Source: Bacillus sp. SB49
GTDB lineage: Bacteria; Bacillota; Bacilli; Bacillales; Halobacillaceae
Reading direction: 5' to 3'
Length of the DNA stretch: 64,000 bases
Assembly: GCF_000469135.2 (NCBI RefSeq)
Contig: NZ_CP048117.1
Coordinates: 3,695,501 to 3,759,500 of the forward strand
This document shows, one piece after another, positions 17,758 through 27,113 of this stretch. Made by a program: the position numbers and the translations under genes. Under the pieces are notes generated by a model. The model made no database searches. It saw only the letters and a program-made list of their open reading frames with translations, and was not told where the DNA came from. Within the stretch, counting starts at the first letter, position 1. Each line of letters begins with the position of its first letter.

Positions 17758-19179
17758 TTAGAATGGGCCGAATTGGATGGCCTGGGCGATCAGCAGGAAG
17801 ACGATGGCCATGCCGATCTGGATAAGGATGAGCGGGTACACCCACTTCACCCACTTCGTATATGGAATGCCCGCCATGGCAAGTCCTGCGACGAGGACGC
17901 CCGATGTCGGGAAAATCGAGTTCGAAATACCGTCGCCGAGCTGGAAGGCGAGGACGGCTGTCTGTCTCGTCACACCGACGAGGTCCGCGAGTGGTGCGAT
18001 GATCGGCATCGTCAGCGCCGCCTGTCCGCTTCCGGACGGGACGAGGAAGTTCAGGAACAGCTGGACGAAGAACATGCCGGTCGCGTTCAAGGCAGGCGTC
18101 AGTTCTCCTAAGAAGCTCGCTGCATAGAACAGGATCGAATCCATCAATTTCCCGTCCTGGAAGACGACGATGATCGCCTGGGCGAAACCGATGATGAGGG
18201 CGCCCGCCATCACCTGTTTGGCACCGTCCATCAGGCTGTCCGCGATTTTATTCGGGGACATTCTCGCAATGATTCCGACGAGGACGCCGAACAAAAGGAA
18301 GAGTGCAGCGATCTCTCTGATATACCAGCCGAACTGTAGCACACCGTAAATCAGTACGCCGAAGTTCGCAAGGAAGACGAGAAGGATCCATTTGTGATGC
18401 GTCTCCATCTTCACTTCCGATGTCGTCTTGAATTTATCTTTCGGAGCATTTCCGAAATAACGGAGCTCCGGATACTTTTTCACTTTTTTCGCATAGCGGT
18501 AAATGTAGAAGACTGCGACCAGATAGAAGCTCGCAAGCAGGATGATCCGGAATCCCATGCCGGAATAAAGCGGCAGTTCGGCGATCCCTTGAGCGACAGC
18601 GACGTTGAACGGGTTCATCACCGCACTCATGAAGCCGATGTTCGCCCCGACCGCAACCATGGCGTAGCCGACGATCGAGTCGAATCCGAGTGAAATCGCA
18701 AGCGGAGCGACGATGGCGATGTAGATGATCGTCTCCTCCGCCATCCCCATCAACGACCCGAGGATCGCGAAGAACAGGGTCAGCACAGGTATCAGCAGCA
18801 GTTCCTTATCCGCAAGCTTCTTCGTAAGCGTGAAAATCAGCGCATCCAGCGCCCCGGTCGCCTTCAGGATTCCGAAGGCACCTCCGATGATGAGGACGAA
18901 GAAGATGATCCCCGCTCCGTTCACCATTCCGGTATGGATGCTTCCGAATACGTCGAAGAAGCCGACCGGCGACTGATCCGTGAACTCGAAGGAATCAGGA
19001 TCGACGACCGTACGTCCGTCCTGTTCGACCCGCTGGTATTCCCCCGCCGGCAGGATATAGGTCAGTACCGCGGAAAGGATGATGACCCCGAAGATGAGTG
19101 CAAAGGCGTTGATGTTGATTCCCTTATTCTCCTTCGGTTGATTCGGTTGTGGTGTCGTTTGCTGATTACTATGTGCCAT
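17758..19179 (-). CDS. YfcC family membrane transporter
   Basis: This 473-aa protein has about 12 hydrophobic segments. After a short Gln/Pro-rich N-terminus the first membrane segment reads FALIFGVIILSAVLTYILPAGEY, typical of the YfcC/ArcD-like ion transporter superfamily of amino acid and dicarboxylate carriers. The conserved NPSGSG-type signature appears as LVPSGSGQAA. The frame stays open 48 codons upstream (to 19323). However, the ATG at 19179 has AGGAGAT at the right distance, and a terminator hairpin lies inside the upstream stretch, so the extension is not coding. It precedes the M20 amidohydrolase in an operon. The substrate is unknown. Confidence 0.87.
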   Translation of the reverse strand: MAHSNQQTTPQPNQPKENKGININAFALIFGVIILSAVLTYILPAGEYQRVEQDGRTVVDPDSFEFTDQSPVGFFDVFGSIHTGMVNGAGIIFFVLIIGGAFGILKATGALDALIFTLTKKLADKELLLIPVLTLFFAILGSLMGMAEETIIYIAIVAPLAISLGFDSIVGYAMVAVGANIGFMSAVMNPFNVAVAQGIAELPLYSGMGFRIILLASFYLVAVFYIYRYAKKVKKYPELRYFGNAPKDKFKTTSEVKMETHHKWILLVFLANFGVLIYGVLQFGWYIREIAALFLLFGVLVGIIARMSPNKIADSLMDGAKQVMAGALIIGFAQAIIVVFQDGKLMDSILFYAASFLGELTPALNATGMFFVQLFLNFLVPSGSGQAALTMPIIAPLADLVGVTRQTAVLAFQLGDGISNSIFPTSGVLVAGLAMAGIPYTKWVKWVYPLILIQIGMAIVFLLIAQAIQFGPF

Positions 19180-19216
19180 CTGCCTGATCTCCTTTTCGTG
19201 AAGCTGGAAGTAAACG

Positions 19217-19244
19217 AAAAACAGCAGCGTCCCCGCCGCTGCTG
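19217..19244 (-). terminator. Intrinsic terminator/attenuator in the leader of the YfcC gene
   Basis: On the minus strand a perfect 8-bp stem (CAGCAGCG/CGCTGCTG) with a seven-base loop is followed directly by TTTTT. It lies 38 bases before the YfcC start, and no other gene ends just upstream. That suggests conditional readthrough, but no T-box or known riboswitch consensus was recognised in the leader. Confidence 0.6.
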
Positions 19245-19429
19245 CATCAGTAGGTATGTATCCATCATGCCGTGACAATGATTCCGATCCAAGCTTCCCT
19301 CTGACTGCGCTTTTGACGTCCAACTCTATGAATGTTTATGCATTATATCGTATATTAAAACAATCAATAACGCAAGGAGATAATCAATTAATTTGAATAA
19401 AAAGATGGATTTTTGTATAAATATTCGTT

Positions 19430-19816
19430 TTACAGCTTCATACTCTCATAGATTTCCAGAAGCGTACCGGCCGGATCCCGGAAATGGGCGACCTTGATCC
19501 CCCAATCCTTCTGTTCCGTCGGCGTAGTAAGAAACGTCACCTTCTCCCGCATCTCCTCATACACCGCTTCCACATCATCCACCCGGAAGATCAGCGCCGC
19601 CGTATCGACCCGAGGGATTTCCTCCTTATATATCTCCCCGACCGCCTCCATCATCTGCCTGCGCTCGAACAGACCGAGCGTACAGCCTTGGAAACGGAAG
19701 TCAGCATAGTTCGAATCCTCATCTCCCCAAACGACCGCAAAGCCGAGGACAGTCTTATAGAAGTGAAAGCATTCCTTGTAGTTATCGACAAGAAGGCGGG
19801 TGTGCGTCATTTCCAT
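19430..19816 (-). CDS. VOC (glyoxalase/bleomycin resistance/dioxygenase) family protein
   Basis: A 128-aa single VOC unit begins MEMTHTRLLVDNYKECFHFY, continues LGFAVVWGDEDSNYADF and ends with FRDPAGTLLEIYE. The second metal-ligand glutamate is visible in the last motif. VOC proteins include glyoxalases, antibiotic-binding proteins and dioxygenases; the role of this one cannot be read. The frame extends further upstream through a terminator hairpin, but AAAGGAGA seven bases before the ATG at 19816 marks the real start. Confidence 0.88.
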   Translation of the reverse strand: MEMTHTRLLVDNYKECFHFYKTVLGFAVVWGDEDSNYADFRFQGCTLGLFERRQMMEAVGEIYKEEIPRVDTAALIFRVDDVEAVYEEMREKVTFLTTPTEQKDWGIKVAHFRDPAGTLLEIYESMKL

Positions 19817-19876
19817 CTGCAGGTCTCCTTTTACGGTTTCCTTCATTTTACCAAATTTTCTAACTATTTTCTCCAC

Positions 19877-19910
19877 AAAAAAAAGCAAGGCTCCATAGAG
19901 TCCTGCTTCT
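19877..19910 (-). terminator. Terminator of the GNAT gene
   Basis: On the minus strand GCAGGACTC pairs with GAGCCTTGC (one mismatch, one G-U) around a short loop, followed by eight T residues. It lies 26 bases past the stop of the acetyltransferase gene. Confidence 0.7.
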
Positions 19911-19935
19911 TTCATAGCGGTCTGTCCAGCCAGCC

Positions 19936-20748
19936 TCAGCCGATGCTTTTTCTCATCTGATACTGTTGGATGACATCCCCCGCCACAAGATCCGCCAACC
20001 CTTCATATTCCTTCGTATCCATCATTAAATTATGAACGGAAAGCTGTTCGATTCCGAAGTCCACCTTCAACTGCTGGAGGATGGCGGGGATGCGGGACGT
20101 CAGCGATTGATCGGTCACCTGCATCTGCAGGACCATCGCCTTCGCTTCTCTCTGCATGAAGGATATCCAGCCGACCCTTTCCCCGTCCAGACAGATGTGG
20201 TACGCATTCCCCGTCCGTTCCAGGCGGTTCTGCCACGGCGTGCGGTACGGTTCCGTCACATCCTCCTCCTCTTTTTCAAAGCGTATGTCCGGAAGACCAT
20301 CATCCGGGGACGGCAAAGCGCCAAGCCCGGCGACCATCAGTTCGTTGATGGTTTCGAATCCGTATGCCTCATAAATCTGCCAGGCACGTGTGTTTTCCGT
20401 GATGACTTCAAGCAGGACTTCGGCACAGTCCGCTTCTTCCGCGGTTTTGACAGCGAAGTCCAGCAGTTTTCGGGCGATGCCCCTTCCCCGGAACTTCGGA
20501 CGGACGGCCATGCCGCCGATCCACGCCTGCTTCGTCTCCTGGAACACATCGATCCCGAGCAGCAGAACGGCGGCGATTTTCCCTTCTTCTATGTACACGA
20601 CCGAGTGCTCCTTCGATAATCCCTGCTTCTCGATACGGTTCGCGAGTTGCTCTTCTGTCATCTGCATCGGCACGACGTAATCGGAGAATCCGTCGTTCAT
20701 CGCCTCCGTCACATCCCCGAGCGGCACAGCTTGCATAGATTGGAACAT
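19936..20748 (-). CDS. GNAT family N-acetyltransferase
   Basis: A 270-aa protein with an N-terminal GNAT fold. The acetyl-CoA binding signature VRPKFRGRGIARKLL lies near residues 81-95, and the later IYEAYGFE is the usual motif B end. The remaining 120 residues form a second, poorly conserved GNAT-like half. Substrate unknown. A TTG two codons upstream is possible, but GAGGAGG sits eight bases before the ATG at 20748. It is a single gene, with its own terminator at 19877-19910. Confidence 0.88.
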   Translation of the reverse strand: MFQSMQAVPLGDVTEAMNDGFSDYVVPMQMTEEQLANRIEKQGLSKEHSVVYIEEGKIAAVLLLGIDVFQETKQAWIGGMAVRPKFRGRGIARKLLDFAVKTAEEADCAEVLLEVITENTRAWQIYEAYGFETINELMVAGLGALPSPDDGLPDIRFEKEEEDVTEPYRTPWQNRLERTGNAYHICLDGERVGWISFMQREAKAMVLQMQVTDQSLTSRIPAILQQLKVDFGIEQLSVHNLMMDTKEYEGLADLVAGDVIQQYQMRKSIG

Positions 20749-20911
20749 TTCCAACGCCTCCTCTAGCCCTTTTCTATTATTATACCAAGAACCCCCTCCC
20801 TAAAGTCATAGAACGATAGGTACATATCCCCCGAAACCCGTTGAAATCCTTTCCAGTTATGTTACGGTGGAATTAACTGGAAGTTATCAAACAACTAAAG
20901 GAGTGGAGCGC

Positions 20912-21577
20912 ATGAGAAAAAGCTTTCAGCTGTTAGGCATGGCCGTCGTCCTTTTGGTTTTCGGTTTCAGTCTCCCGATCACATCCTTCGCCGCCGGCAC
21001 GGGTGGACAGTCGGGATCGATCGACCTTGCGAACTTGAATGATAACGAAAACGTTACGATTGAAAAATTGACCTATGATGAGATGATTGAAGAAATCGCC
21101 GCCAATGAGGGTATTTCCGTCGAGAAGGCGAAAGCCCAGCACCCGGATAAATCGAACGAACTGCAGAACGCCGCATCCAAACGTGCGACGACAGAAGGAA
21201 GCTCTTGCGGAGCCGTCGACCCGCACCGGATCGGCGTCAGCCTTGATGTGAGTTCTTCGTACAAGCCGACCCTGAACCTCTATGTCTGGACATGCGGTAG
21301 CGGGTCCTTCTATTCTTTTGAAGAAATCGAGGATGTCGATATCAACCGCTCCTACAATGGAACATCAAAAGGCTTCGGTGGCAGCATCAAAGCCGAATTG
21401 ACGAGCTCGACGACCATCTGGTGGAAGGTGAACGGAGATTTCTATAACAACCAGGAAATGACGATCTCCGGCTCTGCGACAGCGAGCGGCCTCGTCTGGT
21501 CCGGAACAGCCTCTGTCAGCAGCACATCCAACCACTACGCCTATATCTACGACTATGACACGTATTCCATTTATTAA
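20912..21577 (+). CDS. Secreted protein of unknown function
   Basis: The 221-aa product has a clear Sec signal peptide (MRKSFQLL, hydrophobic core to about residue 28, cleavage near SFAA-GT). The mature part is rich in Ser, Thr and Gly with two cysteines (SSCGAVD and WTCGSG). A beta-rich C-terminal half contains repeated TIWWKVNGDF-like and SGSATASG stretches. I do not recognise the family. The ATG at 20912 follows GGAGTGGAG; a GTG-type extension to 20867 has no binding site. It stands alone upstream of a lipoprotein gene in the same direction. Confidence 0.7.
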   Translation: MRKSFQLLGMAVVLLVFGFSLPITSFAAGTGGQSGSIDLANLNDNENVTIEKLTYDEMIEEIAANEGISVEKAKAQHPDKSNELQNAASKRATTEGSSCGAVDPHRIGVSLDVSSSYKPTLNLYVWTCGSGSFYSFEEIEDVDINRSYNGTSKGFGGSIKAELTSSTTIWWKVNGDFYNNQEMTISGSATASGLVWSGTASVSSTSNHYAYIYDYDTYSIY

Positions 21578-21668
21578 AAAAACGACCAAATAGAGGCATC
21601 CGCCTATTCAACAAAATCGGTCCATCTGTTAAGGTGTCTATAAATACGGCTCCAAAGAGGTGCATACC

Positions 21669-22229
21669 ATGAAGCTATTCAAATGCTTGATTGTCGGTTT
21701 ATCCGCCCTGGCTCTGGTCGCATGCCAAAGCCAGGACACCGCATCCGGAAACGAAACGGAAGATACCGGGGCTTCGGAAGAGGAAGCGTCCTATGACGGG
21801 AAGCCCCTCGTCTTTGCTTACGCAGGGGAAGACGAACCGCCGGAAGTGGAGAACCTGGAATTGGTCCCTGTCGATTTGGCAGAGCTTGAGAGCGATGAAC
21901 GCGACTATGACGGCTTGATCGTATCGAAGGATGCCTTCGATACGGCCGACGGGAACGAGTACGTCGAGTTTTACGAGCAGTCCCCGTACCCGATTTTCTT
22001 CCTCGGAGCGGATGAGACGCACATTCATGCGTTTCTGATGGAAGACCTGTCTGTCGGTACCGTGAATAACGAAGGTGCCGGCTACGTCCAGGGCGTCTAC
22101 AACAGCCCGGACGGCGAGAAGAAGACGTGGGACATCTACCCGGAAGAAGGAGAGGAGAACGTCGATGAAGCGATGATCTACGAGATTGCCGACGTCGTGG
22201 AGACGTTCCAGAACGAACAGGAAGCATGA
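21669..22229 (+). CDS. Predicted lipoprotein of unknown function
   Basis: A 186-aa protein with a lipoprotein signal peptide: MKLFKCLIVGLSALALVAC, with lipobox LVAC and cysteine at residue 19. A highly acidic linker (Glu/Asp/Ser/Thr) leads to a compact domain with YPIFFLGADETH and a GYVQGVYNSPDG segment. It would be anchored on the outer face of the membrane. No family is recognised. The ATG at 21669 follows AAGAGGTG. An upstream in-frame start at 21660 lacks a better site. A strong terminator follows. Confidence 0.78.
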   Translation: MKLFKCLIVGLSALALVACQSQDTASGNETEDTGASEEEASYDGKPLVFAYAGEDEPPEVENLELVPVDLAELESDERDYDGLIVSKDAFDTADGNEYVEFYEQSPYPIFFLGADETHIHAFLMEDLSVGTVNNEGAGYVQGVYNSPDGEKKTWDIYPEEGEENVDEAMIYEIADVVETFQNEQEA

Positions 22230-22233
22230 TCAT

Positions 22234-22275
22234 AGAAGCCGCCGCGCCTGTCCCCCGATGGGCGCGGCGGCTTCT
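22234..22275 (+). terminator. Strong terminator after the lipoprotein gene
   Basis: A 15-bp GC-rich perfect stem (AGAAGCCGCCGCGCC and its complement) with a 12-base loop starts four bases after the stop codon. The T-tract is short and split (TGATGTTTT). Confidence 0.8.
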
Positions 22276-22344
22276 TGATGTTTTGACTCCCATAATTTTC
22301 TTCCCGTATGATGGAAGGGACAAAACCATAGGGAAGTGTAACCA

Positions 22345-23295
22345 GTGAATAAAAGGATAAACCAGGAGCTGCGGGAACATCTCGACCAGTTTCCCGGCTT
22401 TGACGACTACATGAACGAAGCCTATCTGCCTGCGATCCGTGCGAATTCCGCGGAAAGGAAAGAGCCGTACACGGATCCGGCCGTTTCCATTACCGATGAG
22501 ACGATCACAGGACCGGACGGCGATGCGCTGAAATGGAAAATCTACCGGCCGAAGGACAGCGACGAGACGCTGCCCGTCCTGTTGTGGATGCATGGCGGCG
22601 GATTCATCCTCGGCGCGTATGACGAAAGCGACGGCCTGTGCAGCGACATCGTCAAGACGGCCGGCTGTGTCGTCGTTTCCGTCGACTACCGCCTTGCCCC
22701 GGAGCACCCGTATCCCGCTGCCCTCGAGGATTGCTATGCGGCGCTGACGTGGATCGCCGACCATCACGAAGCGATGAACATCGACCGCGACCGGATCGGC
22801 GTCGCCGGCGTTAGTGCCGGAGGCGGCTTGACGGCGGCACTCGCCCTGCTTGCCCGTGACCGGCAATACCCGTCGATCTGTTTCCAAATGCCGCTCTATC
22901 CGATGATCGACGACCGCAACGACACTCCATCGGCGCACGAAATCACCGAAGGGATGGTCTGGAACCACAAGACGAACGCCTTCGGCTGGCGGATGTATTT
23001 AGGTGCTCTTCACGACACGGACGACGTCCCCGCCTACGCCGCCCCTGCCCGGGCCGCGGACTACAGCGGACTGCCGTACACGTACACGTGCATCGGCCAG
23101 CTCGACCCCTTCCGCAGCGAAACGCTCACCTATGTCACGAAGCTTGCCGAAGCAGGGGTGGACGTCGAATTCCACCTCTATCCCGGCGCCTACCACGGCT
23201 TCGAACAAGTCGCACCGGAAGCAGCCTTATCGAAGCGCGCCCGGGAAGAATACATCCAGGCCGTGAAGCAGGCCTTCGAACGGACGGAAACATAA
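22345..23295 (+). CDS. Alpha/beta hydrolase (hormone-sensitive lipase-type esterase)
   Basis: This 316-aa esterase has the HSL-family oxyanion motif WMHGGGFILG near residue 88 and the nucleophile elbow GVSAGGG near 156. The later catalytic Asp (GQLDPFRSE) and His (PGAYHGFE) are also visible. It probably cleaves short-chain esters in the cytoplasm; no signal peptide is present. The start is GTG with a modest AGGGAAG site. It is a single gene between two terminators, and converges on the YerD-like gene. Confidence 0.9.
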   Translation: MNKRINQELREHLDQFPGFDDYMNEAYLPAIRANSAERKEPYTDPAVSITDETITGPDGDALKWKIYRPKDSDETLPVLLWMHGGGFILGAYDESDGLCSDIVKTAGCVVVSVDYRLAPEHPYPAALEDCYAALTWIADHHEAMNIDRDRIGVAGVSAGGGLTAALALLARDRQYPSICFQMPLYPMIDDRNDTPSAHEITEGMVWNHKTNAFGWRMYLGALHDTDDVPAYAAPARAADYSGLPYTYTCIGQLDPFRSETLTYVTKLAEAGVDVEFHLYPGAYHGFEQVAPEAALSKRAREEYIQAVKQAFERTET

Positions 23296-23296
23296 A

Positions 23297-23328
23297 AAGG
23301 ACGGAGCCGAAGCTCCGTCCTTTTTTTC
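23297..23328. terminator. Bidirectional terminator between esterase and YerD-like gene
   Basis: AAGGACGGAGC pairs perfectly with GCTCCGTCCTT around a four-base loop, flanked by A-run and T-run, between the converging stops at 23295 and 23333. Confidence 0.9.
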
Positions 23329-23332
23329 TGAT

Positions 23333-24898
23333 TCATGCCATCCGATCCTCCGTCACCGCTTTGCGGAAGTCGGAATGATAGACGATGTGCTCCCGGTTGA
23401 ACTCGACGGGCGACTTCAATCCGGCGATGGCGGCGAGGTCGAAGAGCCCTTTACGGAGTGCGATCAAATAATTGGTGACGCGGTACTCCTTCTCCTCGAT
23501 CGTCAACGCCTCCTGAAGCTTCTTGTCCGTCGTGGCGACGCCGACCGGGCACGTGTTCTTATGGCATACCTGCGACATGATGCAGCCGACGCTGATCATG
23601 AAGCCGCGGGCGATGTTGATCAGATCCGCCCCGAGCGCAAGCGCCATCGCGATCTTATCCGGCGTCAGCAGCTTCCCGGAAGCGATGATCTTCGTCCGCT
23701 CCCGCAGGCCGTGCCGCTTCAAGGCGTCATCGACCATCGGAACTGCTGAGAACGCCGGCAGTCCGACCGAATTGGCGAGGGCATAATAGGACGCGCCCGT
23801 ACCGCCCTCGCTGCCGTCGACCGTGATGAAATCCGGGACGATGTTTTCCTCCTCCATCGCTGTGATCAGCCGCTCCAGCTGGTTCTCGCTTCCGACGACG
23901 ATCTTCATGCCGACCGGCTTGTCCCCGACCGTCCGCAGCTCCTCGAGAAAATGAAGCAGCTGTGCCGGCGTATCGATCCCGGGGAAGCGGTTCGGACTGT
24001 CGATCTCCTCGCCCGCCTTCACCTTACGGATCTCGGCGATTTCTTCGGTGACCTTCCTGCCGTCGACGTGCCCGCCCCTCGTCTTCGCGCCTTGGGCGAG
24101 CTTCAGTTCGAAAGCCTTGATCTGATCGGTCCCGGCATGGTTACGGAACTCCTCCCAGGAAAAATCGCCGTCTTTCGTGCGCACGCCGAACAAGCCCGGG
24201 CTGATCTGCATGATGATATCGACGTCGCCCTTCAAGTGGTAGGGCGACACACTGCCTTCCCCCGTATTCATCCACGTACCGCCCGCACGGCCGAGCCCTT
24301 TCGACAGCGCCGTGATCGCATGATCGCCGAGCGACCCGAAGCTCATCGCCGACTGGCCGATCAATCCCTTCGGTCTGAACGGCTGTGTCACCGTATCCTG
24401 CCCTAACACGACACGATCGTCCTCATGAAGATAGACCGGATCGAGCTCGCCATCCTCCGCATGCTCCCGCCGGCTGAACAGCTTCTCCTTATCGACGTCA
24501 TACAGCTTCGTCGCGACCGGTGCCGCTTCCTCTTTGCGCAGCTCCTCATCCTTGACCGGGAACATGTCGTTCACCAAATAGTACCCGTCTTCCGTGAAAT
24601 CCCGCTCCGCGCCGTACGACATCAGCCGGGAATTGTATTTCGCCGCCTTGTTGACGAATTCGAATTCCTTGCGGTTGAACGGCTTCCCTTCCCTGTCATT
24701 ATGGAACAGATACTGCCGCAGCTCCGGACCCATCTTCTCGATTATGTAGCGGAACTTCCCGAGCAGCGGATAATTGCGCAGGACCGAATGCTCCTCCTGC
24801 TTCTCATCATGAATATACAGCCGCAGCAAAAGCACGACCGGAACAAAAACGACAATCGCGAACAATACGGACAAACTCACCAACAGCACACTGTCCAC
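23333..24898 (-). CDS. FMN-binding glutamate synthase-domain protein (YerD-like)
   Basis: A 521-aa protein with an N-terminal membrane anchor (residues 3-28) followed by a GltB-like FMN/Fe-S domain. Visible features are GLIGQSAMSFGSLG, the acceptor region DGSEGGTGASYYA, and a 3Fe-4S cysteine set C-x5-C-x4-C in the CIMSQVCHKNTCPVG stretch. The glutaminase domain of true glutamate synthase is absent. B. subtilis YerD is of this length and layout; its physiological role is not well defined. The start is GTG with AAGGAG upstream. Single gene. Confidence 0.9.
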   Translation of the reverse strand: MDSVLLVSLSVLFAIVVFVPVVLLLRLYIHDEKQEEHSVLRNYPLLGKFRYIIEKMGPELRQYLFHNDREGKPFNRKEFEFVNKAAKYNSRLMSYGAERDFTEDGYYLVNDMFPVKDEELRKEEAAPVATKLYDVDKEKLFSRREHAEDGELDPVYLHEDDRVVLGQDTVTQPFRPKGLIGQSAMSFGSLGDHAITALSKGLGRAGGTWMNTGEGSVSPYHLKGDVDIIMQISPGLFGVRTKDGDFSWEEFRNHAGTDQIKAFELKLAQGAKTRGGHVDGRKVTEEIAEIRKVKAGEEIDSPNRFPGIDTPAQLLHFLEELRTVGDKPVGMKIVVGSENQLERLITAMEEENIVPDFITVDGSEGGTGASYYALANSVGLPAFSAVPMVDDALKRHGLRERTKIIASGKLLTPDKIAMALALGADLINIARGFMISVGCIMSQVCHKNTCPVGVATTDKKLQEALTIEEKEYRVTNYLIALRKGLFDLAAIAGLKSPVEFNREHIVYHSDFRKAVTEDRMA

Positions 24899-25131
24899 TG
24901 TGCTCCACTCCTTCCAAATATGGGAATATAACTTTTCTACCCCGGAAGAAGCCGATAAAACATGAAAATCCTTGATGTAAAGGATTTCCTACACATGGAG
25001 AAGCCCCGTTCCCTTGCACTTTTCGGCCAATACCATTAAAGTATATACTGGTTGAAATCCAGTCTGACTGGTTATAGATAAAGTAAGAAGTCATTCACTG
25101 AACAATTCTCATAAAAGAAAGGGTTTCCTAT

Positions 25132-26133
25132 ATGATGAAAGATAATTTTTGGCATGAGCTGCCGCGGCCGTTTTTTGTTCTTGCACCGATGGAAGCTGTG
25201 ACGGATGTCGTTTTTCGTCATGTCGTGACCGAAGCAGCGAGACCGGACGTGTTCTTCACGGAATTCACTAATACAGAAAGCTACTGTCATCCGAAAGGGA
25301 AAGACAGCGTACGGGGACGCCTGACGTTCACGGAAGACGAACAGCCGATCGTCGCCCACATCTGGGGCGACAAACCCGAATACTTCCGCCAGATGAGCAT
25401 CGGCATGGCCGAAATGGGCTTCAAGGGCATCGACATCAACATGGGCTGTCCTGTCCAGAACGTCGCCGGGAACGGCAAAGGCTCCGGCCTGATCCGCCGT
25501 CCGGAAGTCGCCGCCGAGCTGATCGAAGCAGCCAAAGCGGGAGGACTTCCCGTCAGCGTCAAGACCCGCCTCGGCTACACGAAAGTCGACGAGTGGTTCG
25601 ACTGGCTCAAGCACCTTCTCGAGCAGGACATCGTCAATCTGTCCATCCACCTCCGCACGAAGAAGGAAATGAGCAACTACGATGCCCACTGGGAGCTGAT
25701 CCCGGACATCGTCAAGCTCCGCGATGAAGTGGCTCCGGATACCCTGATCACCATCAACGGGGACATCCCGGACCGCCAGAAAGGTCTTGAGCTCGCCGAG
25801 AAATATGGCGTCGACGGCATCATGATCGGACGTGGCATTTTCCACAACCCGTTCGCCTTCGAAACAGAGAAGAAAGAGCACACGAGCGCCGAACTGCTCG
25901 ACCTGCTCCGCCTGCAGCTCGACCTGCACGACAAATATTCCGAAGAACTGGAGCCGCGTCTCTTCAAACCGCTCCGCCGCTTCTTCAAAATCTACGTCCG
26001 CGGCTTCCGCGGCGCAAGCGAGCTGCGGAACCAGCTGATGAGCACGAACTCGACCGACGAAGTGCGCGCGCTTCTGGATGAATTCGCAGCGGGAGACGGC
26101 GTGGAGGAAGCAGAAGGGTTTTCGGTTAAGTAA
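25132..26133 (+). CDS. tRNA-dihydrouridine synthase
   Basis: A 333-aa flavoenzyme that reduces uridines in the tRNA D-loop to dihydrouridine. The N-terminal [12 protein letters not shown] matches the Dus signature APMxGxTDxxFR, with Ala in place of the usual Gly. The catalytic cysteine is in [11 protein letters not shown] near residue 106, followed by [17 protein letters not shown] and the phosphate-binding [18 protein letters not shown] precedes the ATG. It is monocistronic, with a terminator 20 bases downstream. Bacilli usually have more than one Dus; this looks like the divergent copy rather than the one beside lysS. Confidence 0.9.
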   Translation: MMKDNFWHELPRPFFVLAPMEAVTDVVFRHVVTEAARPDVFFTEFTNTESYCHPKGKDSVRGRLTFTEDEQPIVAHIWGDKPEYFRQMSIGMAEMGFKGIDINMGCPVQNVAGNGKGSGLIRRPEVAAELIEAAKAGGLPVSVKTRLGYTKVDEWFDWLKHLLEQDIVNLSIHLRTKKEMSNYDAHWELIPDIVKLRDEVAPDTLITINGDIPDRQKGLELAEKYGVDGIMIGRGIFHNPFAFETEKKEHTSAELLDLLRLQLDLHDKYSEELEPRLFKPLRRFFKIYVRGFRGASELRNQLMSTNSTDEVRALLDEFAAGDGVEEAEGFSVK

Positions 26134-26150
26134 TGGCATAGAGTGATGAA

Positions 26151-26182
26151 GAGAGGAGGGCCGTCGCGGCTCTCCTTTTTTT
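26151..26182 (+). terminator. Terminator of the dus gene
   Basis: AGGAGGGCCG pairs with CGGCTCTCCT (one G-U type irregularity) around a three-base loop, followed by seven T residues. Confidence 0.85.
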
Positions 26183-26192
26183 ATTGGAAAAG

Positions 26193-26218
26193 AAAAAAGC
26201 CTTCCATGGTGTTGGAAG
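26193..26218 (-). terminator. Terminator of the DeoR-family regulator
   Basis: On the minus strand CTTCCA pairs with TGGAAG around a six-base loop, followed by GCTTTTTT, 75 bases past the regulator stop. Confidence 0.7.
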
Positions 26219-26293
26219 ACTCACATTTTTTGCTGTTCCCATCTCTTCCTAGCTCTCTACCCCTTAACAGATAGAAAATACCTATCAATAACT

Positions 26294-27043
26294 TCAGTCC
26301 AGGATGGTAACACTTTGTTGTTCATACAGTTTCTTTATATCAGGATTGACCTTCTCGGTTATCAGATAAGTCAACTCTTCCGTAGGACATACGATATGAT
26401 TGGAAATGGTGTCGAGCTTATCACTGGTGACCATGCCTAGAATTTCCGTCGATACGGCGGCCATTTTCCGTTTGACGAGCGCTTCCGCCATACTGGGGAC
26501 GCTGATTCCATTCTGAGCATCGATTTTATAAATCCCCATGATATACAAATCGGCTCTCATGGCATTCAAAGATTCGAACGTATCAATGCCTAAGTTGACC
26601 ATCGACTGCTTGAACAGCGTCCCACCAACCATAATAACCTCTACCGATTCATGATTAGTAAGAGCCGTCGCTATCGGAGGACTGTTCGTAATGACCGTGG
26701 CCTTTAAGGACATGGGAAGTTGATGGACCAACTGCAGGTTCGTCGTTCCACCGTCAATCAACAAAACCATGTCGTCATGGATAAACTCCAGCGCCTTGGA
26801 TGCCAGGCTCAATTTAGATTCGTTATAGATCCCCTGTCTCGTTGAGAAGTCTTCAACGGGAGGTCCCTTCCTCAGTGCTCCGCTGTGAACCCTCTTGATC
26901 ACCCCTTGATTATGCAGTTCTTTCAAATCTCTCCTTATCGTATCTTCCGAGACCGAAAGCCGTTTACTCAAATCACTGGCGATCACCTTGTGTTCTTCGT
27001 TAAGAATATCAACAATTTTTTGTTGGCGTTCCTGCTTCAGCAT
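26294..27043 (-). CDS. DeoR/GlpR family sugar-operon repressor
   Basis: A 249-aa regulator. The N-terminal DeoR helix-turn-helix (ERQQKIVDILNEE, then VSEDTIRRDLKEL) is followed by the sugar-phosphate sensing domain with IDGGTTNLQL, VITNSPPIA and a PSMAEALVKRKM segment. It is divergent from the PTS hexitol operon that starts at 27194 and most likely controls it in response to a phosphorylated intermediate. The ATG at 27043 has AAGGAGT nine bases upstream; eight further codons upstream lack a ribosome site. A terminator is present at 26193-26218. Confidence 0.9.
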   Translation of the reverse strand: MLKQERQQKIVDILNEEHKVIASDLSKRLSVSEDTIRRDLKELHNQGVIKRVHSGALRKGPPVEDFSTRQGIYNESKLSLASKALEFIHDDMVLLIDGGTTNLQLVHQLPMSLKATVITNSPPIATALTNHESVEVIMVGGTLFKQSMVNLGIDTFESLNAMRADLYIMGIYKIDAQNGISVPSMAEALVKRKMAAVSTEILGMVTSDKLDTISNHIVCPTEELTYLITEKVNPDIKKLYEQQSVTILD

Positions 27044-27113
27044 ATGTGAAATACTCCTTATTATCATTTCTTAAATTATAGCACACCCCACGCACAAACA
27101 TGCAAATCCAAGC

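Noticed and set aside
19180-19323. N-terminal extension of the YfcC protein
   Set aside because: The segment contains a perfect terminator hairpin and lies before a good ribosome site; the family begins at the internal ATG.
19180-19325. T-box leader before the YfcC gene
   Set aside because: No AGGGTGG-type antiterminator sequence or specifier stem was found.
21679-22968. 429-codon minus-strand frame across the lipoprotein and esterase genes
   Set aside because: It crosses two real genes and a terminator, and the product is arginine-rich nonsense.
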